From the NCBI GenBank assembly GCA_947164965.1, contig CAMUYR010000004.1, forward strand, positions 151,965 to 215,964: 64,000 nucleotides of DNA, written 5' to 3'. The first letter of the stretch is position 1. Each line of letters opens with the position of its first letter. The DNA comes from an uncultured Prevotella sp. Lineage in GTDB: Bacteria > Bacteroidota > Bacteroidia > Bacteroidales > Bacteroidaceae. The notes beneath the pieces were generated by a model. That model searched no databases. It was not told the origin of the DNA and saw only the letters and a list, made by a program, of their open reading frames with translations. The position numbers and the translations under genes are program-made. This document shows, piece after piece, positions 18,177 through 27,881 of this stretch.

Positions 18177-20433
18177 CTACGTCAAAATAAATTTGTAACG
18201 ACGAATAGCGTTTGTCCGTGAGCATTTGTTGTTTTGCTAGCAACAGATACTCACGGGCTTTTTTCATGTCGATGCCCAACTCCAGCTTCAGCACCAACTT
18301 ACGAATATTCTGTTGCTTCACCTTTGCCACTGAAGGCTTATCTGGCCCTAAAACACGACTACCAAACCATTGTCGCAATATAGAACCCAACGTCATCGCT
18401 GCAGTCTGTACAACGGCATCCTGACGATGCTTCAAAAAGATATAAACCAAATGGTTATAAGGCGGATAACGGAACTCCTGGCGTTCGGCTATCAAATCAC
18501 CATAAAGAGACAGATAGTCGTTGTGTACCACTTGCCGTATGACAGATGATTCTTTCTGTTTGGTTTGCAGTATGACAAGCCCACGCTTGTTTTTTCTGCC
18601 TGCTCGTCCACTTACCTGCGCCATCATCATAAAGGCATGTTCGTAAGCACGAAAATCGGGCATGTTCAGCATCGAGTCAGCATTCACTATTCCTACCACA
18701 CTTACATGATCGAAGTCCAAACCCTTGCTAATCATCTGGGTACCAATCAATATATTAGTACGCCCTGCAGAAAAATCACTGATGATTCGCTCGTAAGCAT
18801 TGCGGGTGCGGGTAGTATCCAGATCCATACGTGCGATACGGGCTTCTGGAAATACCTCACGAACCTGTTCCTCTATCTTTTCCGTTCCATAGCCACGAGT
18901 GCGTAAGTCCGTCCCTCCGCAACAGGGGCATACTGTGGGCACCTGATAGGTACTTCCGCAATAGTGACAAGTCAACTGGTTCATCTGCCGATGATACGTC
19001 AGCGACACATCGCAATGCTGACATGTGGGAACCCAACCACACTGATGACACTCCACCATAGGCGCAAAGCCACGCCGGTTCTGAAACAGGATGGCTTGTT
19101 CACCATTTTCCAAGGCTTCACGAATGCGCGTTAATAAAAGAGGAGAAAAGGGACCAGCCATCATCTTGCGCCGTTGCAGGTCGGCTATATCAACCACTTG
19201 TATCTCTGGCAACTCCATACCTTGATAGCGCTGTTTCAATTCTACTAATCCATATTTGCCCGTCTTGGCATTATGATAGCTCTCCAAAGAGGGGGTTGCC
19301 GTACCCAACAGTGTCTTAGCCTTAAACATTTGAGCCAACACGATAGCTGTAGAACGAGCATGATAGCGTGGTGCAGGGTCTTGTTGCTTATACGAAGACT
19401 CGTGTTCCTCATCTATGATGATTAATCCCAAGCGTTGGAAAGGCAAAAGGACAGCTGATCGTGCACCCAATATCACTTCATAAGGATTTTGTGATAGCTG
19501 TTTCTGCCAGATCTCCACACGCTCCGCATCAGAATATTTGGAATGATAGATACCCAACTTATCGCCAAAAACGCGCTGAAGGCGTTGCATAATTTGAACC
19601 GTCAGAGCTATCTCAGGCAACAGATACAACACCTGTTCGCCTCGTTCTATGGCTCTGCGTATCATGTGGATATAGATTTCTGTCTTACCACTTCCCGTCA
19701 CGCCATGCAATAGTATTACGGGCTTTTTCATCATTGACAGCAATATCTGGTTATAGGCATCTTCCTGTGGTGCACTCAGTCGCTGAATCAACTCAGGATG
19801 GTAGTCACCTCCATGATTCAGTCGTCCCACTTCCAACTCATACGTTTCCAGCATCTGACGTTTCTCCAACATCTTCAGAGTCTCAGCCGACACGCCACTG
19901 ACGTTCATCAGTTCTTCGCGTGTCACCTCAACAATGTCAGGAGTTGGGTTCTCATCGTCTAACTGATCCCAGCCAGACAACGTCAGATATTCCGTAAAAG
20001 CATCTAACTGCTTTTTGGCTCTTGACAATACATTCAAGGCTATATGCAAAGCAGTAGTATTCTGATATTGTACAGTCAACCGGATATAAGTCTCTGTCTT
20101 GGGACGATAACCGTCTTCCGATTTCAGCCCTGAGGGCAAGGCTGCTTTCATCACATCACCCAAAGGTGACAGGTAATAATCACTAATCCATTGCCAAAGC
20201 CTCAACTGTTGTTCAGTAACGATTGGCGACTCGTCCATCACTTGCAGAAGAGGTTTCACCTCATAGCCTTTGGGTTGTTGGCCATGAAGTCTGGCCACAA
20301 TTCCCATATACGTCTTGCTGCGTCCAAACTGCACCAGAACACGCATGCCAACCCTGACACTCATACCCTCAGGTACAAGATAAGTAAACAGTCCCTGCAA
20401 AGGTACTGGCAATATGAGGTCAGCAAAACTCAT
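18166..20433 (-). CDS. priA: Primosomal protein N' (replication restart helicase PriA)
   Basis: The 755-residue superfamily 2 helicase reloads the replisome at stalled forks. Visible are the N-terminal 3'-DNA-binding domain, Walker A GVTGSGKTEIY (~240-250), the DEEH box (~340), the zinc-binding insert with four Cys-x2-Cys pairs between ~461 and 506 (CHQCGWVPTCQHC; CHYCG; CPCCGG), and the C-terminal helicase motifs ILIGTQMISKGLDFDHV and QVSGRAGR. Length is normal. It starts 13 bp after the upstream nucleotidase gene, so it probably belongs to that transcript. Confidence 0.96.
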   Translation of the reverse strand: MSFADLILPVPLQGLFTYLVPEGMSVRVGMRVLVQFGRSKTYMGIVARLHGQQPKGYEVKPLLQVMDESPIVTEQQLRLWQWISDYYLSPLGDVMKAALPSGLKSEDGYRPKTETYIRLTVQYQNTTALHIALNVLSRAKKQLDAFTEYLTLSGWDQLDDENPTPDIVEVTREELMNVSGVSAETLKMLEKRQMLETYELEVGRLNHGGDYHPELIQRLSAPQEDAYNQILLSMMKKPVILLHGVTGSGKTEIYIHMIRRAIERGEQVLYLLPEIALTVQIMQRLQRVFGDKLGIYHSKYSDAERVEIWQKQLSQNPYEVILGARSAVLLPFQRLGLIIIDEEHESSYKQQDPAPRYHARSTAIVLAQMFKAKTLLGTATPSLESYHNAKTGKYGLVELKQRYQGMELPEIQVVDIADLQRRKMMAGPFSPLLLTRIREALENGEQAILFQNRRGFAPMVECHQCGWVPTCQHCDVSLTYHRQMNQLTCHYCGSTYQVPTVCPCCGGTDLRTRGYGTEKIEEQVREVFPEARIARMDLDTTRTRNAYERIISDFSAGRTNILIGTQMISKGLDFDHVSVVGIVNADSMLNMPDFRAYEHAFMMMAQVSGRAGRKNKRGLVILQTKQKESSVIRQVVHNDYLSLYGDLIAERQEFRYPPYNHLVYIFLKHRQDAVVQTAAMTLGSILRQWFGSRVLGPDKPSVAKVKQQNIRKLVLKLELGIDMKKAREYLLLAKQQMLTDKRYSSLQIYFDVDPL

Positions 20434-20446
20434 CTCATCCCACTAA

Positions 20447-22024
20447 TTAATCGTTAACAATGGTGATGCGACCCTGCACGGTACGATATTCATCACCCAC
20501 AACACCCTTTAAATCCTTCTCCAGATAATCGGCCAACACATCGCGACTCAGCTGTTCACCAGGTTCCACCAATCGACAGTCTTTCAGCACATAATAAAAA
20601 CCGCCATTCTCATAATAGTCTGTTGTGGCAATGGTGTATTTCTTAGCCAGTTCCAATGGTTCATACTGACCACTGGCATTCTCCACTTGTACGTCAGTAA
20701 CAGTATGGCTAGCGGTATGAATGGTATACTTCATGCCTGATACCTGTGGGAATGAACCATCGAGTCCAGGACAATTGGCTGTACATTTAACCAGCATATC
20801 CATGATTTGCTGACCCGTTGCTTCAATCATACAAACGCGATTATCGAAGGGTTGTACGGAAACAGCGTTACCATAGTTGATTCTACCTGCCTTGATGTCG
20901 TTGCGCAATCCACCTCCGTTGATAAGTCCTATCTGGGCTTTCATCTTGCTACGGAAAGCATCAGCCACAAGATTACCCATTGGTGCTTCTTCCTTTCTTA
21001 CTATCCAAACGCTGTTGGCATCCTTTACTGGCAGGTCGAAGGCGACGGTAGCCACCTCCCTGCTAGTCACCTGATTCAAAATAGCCTTAATACTATCAGT
21101 ACTGGCAGCAACACGTGCATTACTATAAGGGATATCGGCATTCTTGACCAAGGAAGTCACAAAAGCACCATTGGGACTAATCCACAACTTACCAATGTTG
21201 GCAAACTGGGTTCCCGTCTGAGATACTGGAACCTGTTGCCCGTCAAGGTTGGCTACATAGTTGCCTGGTATCACTGCGTGAGTGTGACCATCCAACACCG
21301 CATTAATACCTCGTGTGGCACTAACCAGTCCAAGTGATGTAACACCCTCTTCACTACCCGACTCACCTAGATGCGACAGCACAACTACATAGTCGGCACC
21401 CTCTGCACGAGCCTTATCCGCTGCTTGCTGTACCAACTGATACACTTGACTGGTATGCAAATCGTAGAGCTGCTTACCCGTCTTATCAAAGAATGAATAG
21501 CTCTCGCTTCGCAGTGTCTCAGGGGTCGTGGTTCCGACAAAGGCTATACGCTTATTACCATACTGCTTGATGACATAAGGTGGATACATGGGTGTTGTAG
21601 CACCATATTCTGAAAAGTTTGTAGAGACAACAGGTACTCCTATCTGTGGCAACAACTCTACCATACGTGGTGTTCCATAATCAAACTCATGATTACCCAA
21701 GGTAATCGCGTCGTAACCCACATTCTTCATAATATCCACGATATACTGTCCTTTGGAAATAGCTCCCGCCAAGGCTCCTTGCAGATAGTCACCATTGCTC
21801 ACAATGCCTACATAGCTGGTATCGCTCTTCAGGATAGCATCTGCCAGTCCACGCAATTGGGCGTAACCATCAATTTCACAGTGCACATCGTTTTCATACA
21901 GAATAACTATACTCTTTTGCTTCAGGGCCGTTGGCTGGTTAATCAGAGAAGGCTTGGTAGTACCACACCCTACCACCAATATGCTGACCAAAAGCGTCAT
22001 GATTACTTGAGAAACAGTCTTCAT
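20447..22024 (-). CDS. 5'-nucleotidase/metallophosphatase lipoprotein (copy 1)
   Basis: MKTVSQVIMTLLVSILVVGCG is a lipoprotein signal; the ATG at 22024 is preferred over one 12 codons upstream. The N-terminal calcineurin-like domain has ENDVHCEIDGY and GNHEFDYG, and later DGHTHAVIPG. The C-terminal 5'-nucleotidase domain has NGGGLRNDIKAG and SVQPFDNRVC. The family dephosphorylates nucleotides or sugar-nucleotides outside the cytoplasm. It is about 525 residues, full length, and a close relative lies at 42308-43879. It follows a small barrel gene by about 73 bp and precedes priA. Confidence 0.9.
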   Translation of the reverse strand: MKTVSQVIMTLLVSILVVGCGTTKPSLINQPTALKQKSIVILYENDVHCEIDGYAQLRGLADAILKSDTSYVGIVSNGDYLQGALAGAISKGQYIVDIMKNVGYDAITLGNHEFDYGTPRMVELLPQIGVPVVSTNFSEYGATTPMYPPYVIKQYGNKRIAFVGTTTPETLRSESYSFFDKTGKQLYDLHTSQVYQLVQQAADKARAEGADYVVVLSHLGESGSEEGVTSLGLVSATRGINAVLDGHTHAVIPGNYVANLDGQQVPVSQTGTQFANIGKLWISPNGAFVTSLVKNADIPYSNARVAASTDSIKAILNQVTSREVATVAFDLPVKDANSVWIVRKEEAPMGNLVADAFRSKMKAQIGLINGGGLRNDIKAGRINYGNAVSVQPFDNRVCMIEATGQQIMDMLVKCTANCPGLDGSFPQVSGMKYTIHTASHTVTDVQVENASGQYEPLELAKKYTIATTDYYENGGFYYVLKDCRLVEPGEQLSRDVLADYLEKDLKGVVGDEYRTVQGRITIVND

Positions 22025-22047
22025 AAGCGTACCTTTTTTAATAGATA

Positions 22048-22074
22048 GAGTCCTCGCCACAACGACAAGGACTC
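22048..22074 (-). promoter_or_regulatory. Hairpin between the small barrel gene and nucleotidase
   Basis: GAGTCCT (22048-22054) pairs with AGGACTC (22068-22074), with an extra CG/CG pair inside. There is no U-tract in either direction, so attenuation or RNA processing is as likely as termination. Confidence 0.35.
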
Positions 22075-22097
22075 CATATCTTGGATGTTAAATAAAT

Positions 22098-22712
22098 TTA
22101 GAAGAAATAAGCTGCAGATACCTGCCAAGCATTGGCCTTACCACCTGTTAGAGTTTTCCATGCAGCATTTGCACCATCCTTAACTGTCAACTCACCAGTC
22201 TTACCCAACTGAATGTTGTAGTTAACGGTTAATTGCAGATGGTTAAGTACAGTAGCACCTAAACCAACGTTTGCGCTGACATTGGAGCTCTTCAATGTCC
22301 ACTCCGTAGCATCTTTGATAAGTTCCTTGCTCTTGTTACCCAAATTAAAACCAAACTGAGGACCTGCGAAAGCGAACAGGTTAACAACACTGCTCAGACC
22401 CACACCATAACGAACATTGATGGGAACCTGCAGAGACTGGCTCTTCAGCTTTTCACCATTACCCTTCAACTCTGCCTGACGCTGATCGTATAGTGCTGCA
22501 GCATCAAGGCTAAGGCCTACTACAGGAAGTGTAAACTTAACAGTGGGACCTACAAAGAAGCCTGCGTTGTTCTTAACAGCGTCTTTAGCACCGCTCTCGC
22601 TAAATGTCATGGTTGTCAAGTTAAGTCCGCCCTTCAGACCGAACTTCACTTGTGCTTGCGAAGTAGTAGCTACAGCTACCATCGCAACAAGTAAAATCAT
22701 GATTTTCTTCAT
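22098..22712 (-). CDS. Small outer-membrane beta-barrel protein (PorT/OMP_b-brl-like)
   Basis: The 204-residue protein has a clear signal peptide (MKKIMILLVAMVAVATTSQA). The mature start QVKFGLKGGLNLTTM and the alternating strands ending AWQVSAAYFF are typical of the Bacteroidetes eight-stranded barrel family that includes PorT. Function is unknown. It has its own -7 box (22755-22762) and is followed on the same strand by the nucleotidase and priA. Confidence 0.8.
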   Translation of the reverse strand: MKKIMILLVAMVAVATTSQAQVKFGLKGGLNLTTMTFSESGAKDAVKNNAGFFVGPTVKFTLPVVGLSLDAAALYDQRQAELKGNGEKLKSQSLQVPINVRYGVGLSSVVNLFAFAGPQFGFNLGNKSKELIKDATEWTLKSSNVSANVGLGATVLNHLQLTVNYNIQLGKTGELTVKDGANAAWKTLTGGKANAWQVSAAYFF

Positions 22713-22754
22713 AGCTGTATTCCTTATTTTTTGTTGTTATTATCTATCTGAGTG

Positions 22755-22762
22755 CAAAGATA
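22755..22762 (-). promoter_or_regulatory. -7 box for the barrel/nucleotidase/priA unit
   Basis: TATCTTTG on the minus strand, 43 bp before the ATG at 22712. Confidence 0.65.
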
Positions 22763-22804
22763 AGCATTAATTTTGAAAAAAGCAACATTTAGGTCAACTT
22801 TTTT

Positions 22805-23872
22805 TTAATGTCGCTGGCGTCGTACACTGACACGGGCTGCTCCATTCGAGGCGGCACTGCTATTAGAAGAGCTGTTCTTTGAGCGTTTTGCCCTTTCATT
22901 CTTGGTCTTTGCCTTCTTGCCGTCTTTGCCTTTTGCCTTACGGGCTGCCTTCAGGTCAGCAGGTGAGAGCCGCGCGATACTATCCAGCGAATCCTTGCGC
23001 TGTTTATCACCAAAAATATTCTGTTCGAAGGCTTTCAGTTCAGCCTCTATCTTCATCTGTTCCTTCTGCAGGGCTGAATCAGTAGGGCAATACTGAGCCA
23101 ACGTCTTGCCCAACATATTATTGGTCTTATAGATTTTTCCTTCGTAACGGTTCAATGTAAAATAATCTTCCATCGACATGGTGGCCGCATTATTCAGATT
23201 CGACGTCATCACAGTCTGGCGACTGAGATAAGGTTCCAGATCAGCATAGCGAACCCAGAACAGAGGATACTTAGCAGCCTCACCTCCGAAATCGTCCTCA
23301 CGTAACATGACAGGACTAAGGGCCAAGACCTTACGATGGAAGGTAGAATTAGCCTGATCGTAATAAGCACTCTCCTTCAAATAATAGAGCTTAACCTCAG
23401 CAGAGGGGATGTCGCTATTATCCACTCGGATCTTTCCGTCTTTCTCTTCATAATAGATATGGAAATTGTCCAGAATGGTTTTCATCTGTACACGGGCAGA
23501 GTCGTTGAATGCCTCATTGCCATCAAGTCTGTACTCATAAACTGGAACATAGCCATTGAGCGCTAACTTGAAGATATAGGTAAACAGATTCACCTGACGG
23601 TCCTGGGGCTCTACAGGATAATAGAGGCCACCATTGGCATCCTTGTTGAGATCTATTTCACGATAGATGTCGCGACGCCATACCACATCCTCAGGCATAT
23701 CGGCAGCAGTGGGAAACATAATCCTGGCACGCACGGACATACCTTGATTCTGCGTCTGCTGACGCTGTTGCTGTTGCTGAGCCTGCTGTTGTTGCCTACG
23801 ATTCTTAGGCTGTGCCTGTACAGTAACAGTAGCAATCAGCGTTATCATCAATAAGAACAATACTCTCTTCAT
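22805..23872 (-). CDS. gldN: T9SS ring protein GldN/PorN
   Basis: Last gene of the T9SS block. ATG 23872 is used because the longer frame would start with TTG. The protein (~355 residues) has a signal peptide ending VQAQ, a Gln-rich linker (~20-45) and the GldN core: WRRDIYREIDL (~66-76), NLFTYIFKLALNG, YEYRLDGNE and LFWVRYADLEPYL. PorN/GldN binds the PorK lipoprotein to form the large periplasmic ring under the outer membrane. The C-terminus (~300-355) is an unusual Lys/Ser/Arg-rich tail. Confidence 0.93.
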   Translation of the reverse strand: MKRVLFLLMITLIATVTVQAQPKNRRQQQQAQQQQQRQQTQNQGMSVRARIMFPTAADMPEDVVWRRDIYREIDLNKDANGGLYYPVEPQDRQVNLFTYIFKLALNGYVPVYEYRLDGNEAFNDSARVQMKTILDNFHIYYEEKDGKIRVDNSDIPSAEVKLYYLKESAYYDQANSTFHRKVLALSPVMLREDDFGGEAAKYPLFWVRYADLEPYLSRQTVMTSNLNNAATMSMEDYFTLNRYEGKIYKTNNMLGKTLAQYCPTDSALQKEQMKIEAELKAFEQNIFGDKQRKDSLDSIARLSPADLKAARKAKGKDGKKAKTKNERAKRSKNSSSNSSAASNGAARVSVRRQRH

Positions 23873-23903
23873 AATTATCAATAGTCAATTATCAATTATC
23901 AAT

Positions 23904-25469
23904 TTACTTCACAATAACCTCCATCGATGCGTTCAGTTTACGCTGAATACCATCAGGACCTATAGCGTTGACACGGGAAATATAGAAGCGCTTATTGCGC
24001 TGCAATTTACGGAAGGTGTCCTTTTGTCGAGCTGAGAAGTTTGCCCCATCGCTGACCATAGGAACGGCATTACCCATATTGTCGAAGAACACCGTTTCGA
24101 AACTCTGCACACGGAAAGCAATATCCAAGATGCCATCATCGATAGCGGCACCGATTCCGTCGACGCCCATCAACTGAGCTTTCGACAATCCACCACCTTT
24201 ATAACGGATAGGACTACCCGATTCGTCCTTCATAGCAATATAGGGCGTGGGGTCAGGCAAACGACGTACACGGAACGTGAACTGTCCCATCTGTTGGGCA
24301 CGACCTGTATTGGTGGAAGTCACAGTTATGGTGACATTCTGACCCACTGCAGTAGGACGGGCAATATAACGACCAGGCCCTACGGGCTGAAGTGTTCCAC
24401 CAGTCATCGTAGCCTGTACCTTATTGACAGGAACACCAGGCACGGAGACACTCAACGGGTTGGAATAACCTGCATAGAGGACATTCATCAAATCGGCCGA
24501 GACAGTAGCTGATGGATCGACCACCGTATATTTCTGTTCGAAATTGCGCTTGATAAGTTCACCATTACCATTCTCGACCTGAATAAAGCCAGATAAGGTA
24601 AAATCACCCGTGCGACCTGTCACCGTCTCATAGATGCCGCCAGGCAAATGAACTTCCTTGCCTCCAATGAAGATTTGAGGCTGTTGGGTCGTATCAACAG
24701 CAGCCATCACTATCTGAGCTGAGAACTTGTCACCACGAACTATCGTCTGAGAATTAGGAATCACGAAAGCATTCAGGGCATTGACACGAATATCCTTCAC
24801 ATCGATATTTGACACAAGGGTATGAAGCACCATTCCCTCAGCATAGCGCACATCATTTTGCAGCTTAGTAAGCAATGTCACAGCAGCAGCTGTAGGCATG
24901 GATTCAAACATATACTCCTGCCAGTTTTTACCCATCGCCTTAGCTTCATTTGGAATCTCTGTGGTTAGGTTAGAGGCTATAGCCTTCTTTTGATGATAGT
25001 CGGAAACCATACCCAAAAGGGCGACACGAAAATTATTGATAGCATCGTAGAGCTCTTTTCCACGACCACGTCCTGGGGCCAGCATCACCTGATTGGCAGC
25101 CTCCAGATCTTCCTTGTTACGAATATTATTGACATTACCGTCGTCACCATCCGATTCGCGAACAATGGCTTCCTTCAGTTCATCAGCAAGATTATAGAGA
25201 CGATTACTCATCTCTTTCACCTTCTGAGACTTCTCATACCACTGCTTCACCTTCTGGGGATTCTTCTTCATCTGAACGGCAAAGTCGTCATAAATGGCAA
25301 GATTCTCCTTTGTGGCATTGATCGTTGTACGCTTCAGACTTTCCTCCACCAGCGAGAAACCATTGAGCACCTCATTAGAGACATTCAATGCCAGCATCGC
25401 CATCAGTACAACGTACATCAGGTTGATCATTTTCTGACGGGGAGAAACCGGTCTTTTCTTAATTGCCAT
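23904..25469 (-). CDS. gldM: T9SS motor protein GldM/PorM
   Basis: The 521-residue protein has the GldM N-terminus RPVSPRQKMINLMYVVLMAM with its single membrane helix (~15-35) and the conserved LNVSNEVLNGF, followed by a long periplasmic part of stacked domains ending in LNASMEVIVK. GldM and GldL form the proton-driven rotary motor of the T9SS, with GldM reaching up to the GldK/GldN ring. It is 12 bp from gldL. The spacer to gldN holds a TCAATTA-type microrepeat. Confidence 0.95.
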   Translation of the reverse strand: MAIKKRPVSPRQKMINLMYVVLMAMLALNVSNEVLNGFSLVEESLKRTTINATKENLAIYDDFAVQMKKNPQKVKQWYEKSQKVKEMSNRLYNLADELKEAIVRESDGDDGNVNNIRNKEDLEAANQVMLAPGRGRGKELYDAINNFRVALLGMVSDYHQKKAIASNLTTEIPNEAKAMGKNWQEYMFESMPTAAAVTLLTKLQNDVRYAEGMVLHTLVSNIDVKDIRVNALNAFVIPNSQTIVRGDKFSAQIVMAAVDTTQQPQIFIGGKEVHLPGGIYETVTGRTGDFTLSGFIQVENGNGELIKRNFEQKYTVVDPSATVSADLMNVLYAGYSNPLSVSVPGVPVNKVQATMTGGTLQPVGPGRYIARPTAVGQNVTITVTSTNTGRAQQMGQFTFRVRRLPDPTPYIAMKDESGSPIRYKGGGLSKAQLMGVDGIGAAIDDGILDIAFRVQSFETVFFDNMGNAVPMVSDGANFSARQKDTFRKLQRNKRFYISRVNAIGPDGIQRKLNASMEVIVK

Positions 25470-25481
25470 AGCTAGTCTTTC

Positions 25482-26324
25482 TTACATCTGACTTCTCACC
25501 TGCATAGCTTCAATCATGCGAGCGTAAATCTTATTCAGCTCTACTATCTGATCGGCCATGTGGCGTGTCTGTTCATTGATTTCGTCGATGGTACTGATTT
25601 GCGCAGATGCACTCTTAAGCTGCATCTCGTAAACACGGCTGATACCTGTCAGTGTACGGTTCAGATTCTCCATCTCTTCGGAGTCGCGCGTCAGACGCTT
25701 GCTCTGCTCCGATACCTGAATGAGCATCTCCGTCAGACGGTTCAGCTCTTCAATATAATTAGAGGTAGCTTCCTTGAGTTCCTCACCCATAGGCAATGTT
25801 TCTCCTGGTGTTGCACCAGCAACGACAGGTCCACCAACAACACCTCCGCCAATGACGCCTCCGCCACCAGCAAAGCTGATACTTCCACTGCCACCTTCAC
25901 CATTGACCACAACGGCACTATCGACACCTTCTGACTGTCCAGCACTGCCGCCGCCACCTATGACAACAACACCGCCTCCGCCGCCAGAACCAGAGCCACC
26001 GCCAGTCACGATAGTTCCACCGCCAGAAACTACAGCTCCAGCTACGGCATCCTCTTCGCCTACATGCAGGTCAAGGTCCATACCGTCAGCAGTCTTGTCG
26101 AACGGACGGTCGAAGGCTGAAAGGAAGAACACAAGCACCTCAGTACCCATTCCTAGGAACAGGAAGAAGTTTGCACCTGGCAAGTGAGTCAGTTTGAAAA
26201 GAGTACCCAAAATCACAATAGATGCACCCCATGAATAGGCGTAGTTCAGAAACGTCTGTCCAGGTACACTGTCCATCCACTTCTGCAAGCGGTAGACTAT
26301 ATTCAGTTTACTGTATCTTGTCAT
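25482..26324 (-). CDS. gldL: T9SS motor protein GldL/PorL with glycine-rich insert
   Basis: The 280-residue protein has two membrane helices near residues 24-70 (FLNYAYSWGASIVILGTLFK; ANFFLFLGMGTEVLVFFLSA) with the acidic Glu of GTEVLVF typical of the proton-conducting motor. Residues ~95-171 are a low-complexity insert of Gly and Val (VVSGGGTIVTGGGSGSGGGG), and the rest is coiled coil. The start overlaps the gldK stop (ATGA). The Gly-rich linker is longer than I expect for the family and may be variable between strains. Confidence 0.93.
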   Translation of the reverse strand: MTRYSKLNIVYRLQKWMDSVPGQTFLNYAYSWGASIVILGTLFKLTHLPGANFFLFLGMGTEVLVFFLSAFDRPFDKTADGMDLDLHVGEEDAVAGAVVSGGGTIVTGGGSGSGGGGGVVVIGGGGSAGQSEGVDSAVVVNGEGGSGSISFAGGGGVIGGGVVGGPVVAGATPGETLPMGEELKEATSNYIEELNRLTEMLIQVSEQSKRLTRDSEEMENLNRTLTGISRVYEMQLKSASAQISTIDEINEQTRHMADQIVELNKIYARMIEAMQVRSQM

Positions 26325-27829
26325 TTCTTCTTCCCTTTCTTAACTTTAATCTTGTCACTGGTGGTATTAGCCAACGAACGCACACAACGGAAACCGATGT
26401 AGGATCGAGGCTGATTCTGATATTCATAAGAACGCCAAGCGGAGCGAATATAGCTTTCAGGATCTTTCCATGAGCCACCACGCACACTCTTCTTTTTCAG
26501 TCGATAAGGATCTTCTTTGGCAGCATTGTACTTCAACTGGGGGTTGATGTCGTTCATGGCCTCCACACCAGCCTCAGTATAGATGGTGCTACACCATTCT
26601 GCCACATTACCCGCCATATCGTATAGTCCGTTACTATTTGCACTATAGATACCTGTACGACTCGTAATAAGATTGCCGTCCTTGGTGTAATTACCGTTAT
26701 CGGGCTTGAAGTTGGCAAAGAAACAGCCATTACCCGTCACTACGTCCTCATTCTCCCAAGGGAATTCGTTCTGATCCTTGCCTCGGGCTGCAAATTCCCA
26801 TTCGGCCTCAGTGGGCAGACGATAGCGCTGAACGTAGCGGGCAGCATTACCCAAGCCCTTCAGAAGATACTCTGTACGCCAGGCGCAAAAAGCATTAGCC
26901 TGTTCCCAGGTGACACCTACTACAGGATAGTCGTTATAAGCTGCGCCACTGAAATAGTAACGCATATATATCTCGTTCTCGGCATTGGGAAAATCGTTCA
27001 CCCAACAGGTCGTATCGGGATATATATTAATAATGTAAGTATTGAGAAAATCCCAAGGTCCGGTATGCTGACGATTGATGGTCTCACGCACTATCTGTCC
27101 CTCGTCGTTAATATAAGCGGTATCCTTGGAAATCCAAATCTGATGGTTCGGATTGGGACGAATATCTGTATTCAGTTCGCGTTCCTCTGGATTAAGGCGA
27201 TACTTGCGCTTGGCAGCCTCTGTATAGTCGTAAACCTCGTAGCGATAATTCATCTGGCGCCAATCAAGCAACTTCTCACCTGTAACAGGGTTGAAGGTAT
27301 AGACACTCTCAATAGCACGCTGCTCATCCTCGTTGGGCTTACGTGGAATGGGCTTCTTCCAGTTCAGATGAGGCGTAACGGGCTCACCGTTCTTGTCTTC
27401 CTCAATCTTATACGACTCATCGCCACCATAGTTAGGATCAGCCAGTCGTTCACGGATAATGGAATCGCGAACGTAGTTGACAAACTGACGATACATAGAA
27501 TTGGTAACCTCGCGCTCATCCATCCAGAAACCCTCAACGGAAATGTCGCGCACTGGAGTCTGCTTGCCCCACAGCGTATCTTGCTTGTCGATACCCATCT
27601 TCAAATGGCCACGCTTAATAAGTGTCATGCCATAGGGAGTAGGTTCAGAAAAAGAACGGCCACCCGAACCTGTCACCTCGCCACCTGAGGAGGTTGCATG
27701 CTTGGAGCCAAAACAACCTGTTAAAAGAATGAGAAATGTAGAAAATGAGAAAATGAGAAATGCGTTATGCATCACTCTCTTTTCCTTTTTTTCTTCCATT
27801 CCCATTGTCCTTTTTTTATTCATATTCAT
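26321..27829 (-). CDS. gldK: T9SS lipoprotein GldK/PorK
   Basis: This outer-membrane lipoprotein has a formylglycine-generating-enzyme-like fold: FWMDEREVTNSMYRQFVNYV, the VVGVTWEQANAFCAWR motif, LPTEAEWEFAARG, GLYDMAGNVAEWC and a YIGFRCVRS end. Signal peptide and lipobox are FLILLTGC. The start is uncertain: ATG 27829 gives a 20-residue basic leader, while ATG 27772 gives MHNAFLIFSFSTF, closer to normal lipoprotein signals. GldK anchors the GldN ring. The signal-peptide DNA is a T-rich repeat complementary to the upstream spacer. Confidence 0.92.
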   Translation of the reverse strand: MNMNKKRTMGMEEKKEKRVMHNAFLIFSFSTFLILLTGCFGSKHATSSGGEVTGSGGRSFSEPTPYGMTLIKRGHLKMGIDKQDTLWGKQTPVRDISVEGFWMDEREVTNSMYRQFVNYVRDSIIRERLADPNYGGDESYKIEEDKNGEPVTPHLNWKKPIPRKPNEDEQRAIESVYTFNPVTGEKLLDWRQMNYRYEVYDYTEAAKRKYRLNPEERELNTDIRPNPNHQIWISKDTAYINDEGQIVRETINRQHTGPWDFLNTYIINIYPDTTCWVNDFPNAENEIYMRYYFSGAAYNDYPVVGVTWEQANAFCAWRTEYLLKGLGNAARYVQRYRLPTEAEWEFAARGKDQNEFPWENEDVVTGNGCFFANFKPDNGNYTKDGNLITSRTGIYSANSNGLYDMAGNVAEWCSTIYTEAGVEAMNDINPQLKYNAAKEDPYRLKKKSVRGGSWKDPESYIRSAWRSYEYQNQPRSYIGFRCVRSLANTTSDKIKVKKGKKK

Positions 27830-27855
27830 AATATCTCAATTTCTCATTATCTCAT
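27745..27855 (-). repeat. Complementary repeats around the gldK start
   Basis: On the minus strand, ATGAGATAATGAGAAAT (plus 27839-27855) precedes gldK, and ATTTCTCATTTTCTCAT (plus 27745-27761) lies in its signal-peptide codons. They are complementary at 16 of 17 positions and could enclose the candidate start codons in an mRNA hairpin. Confidence 0.5.
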
Positions 27856-27881
27856 TTTTTCATTGTCTCAATTTCTCCATT

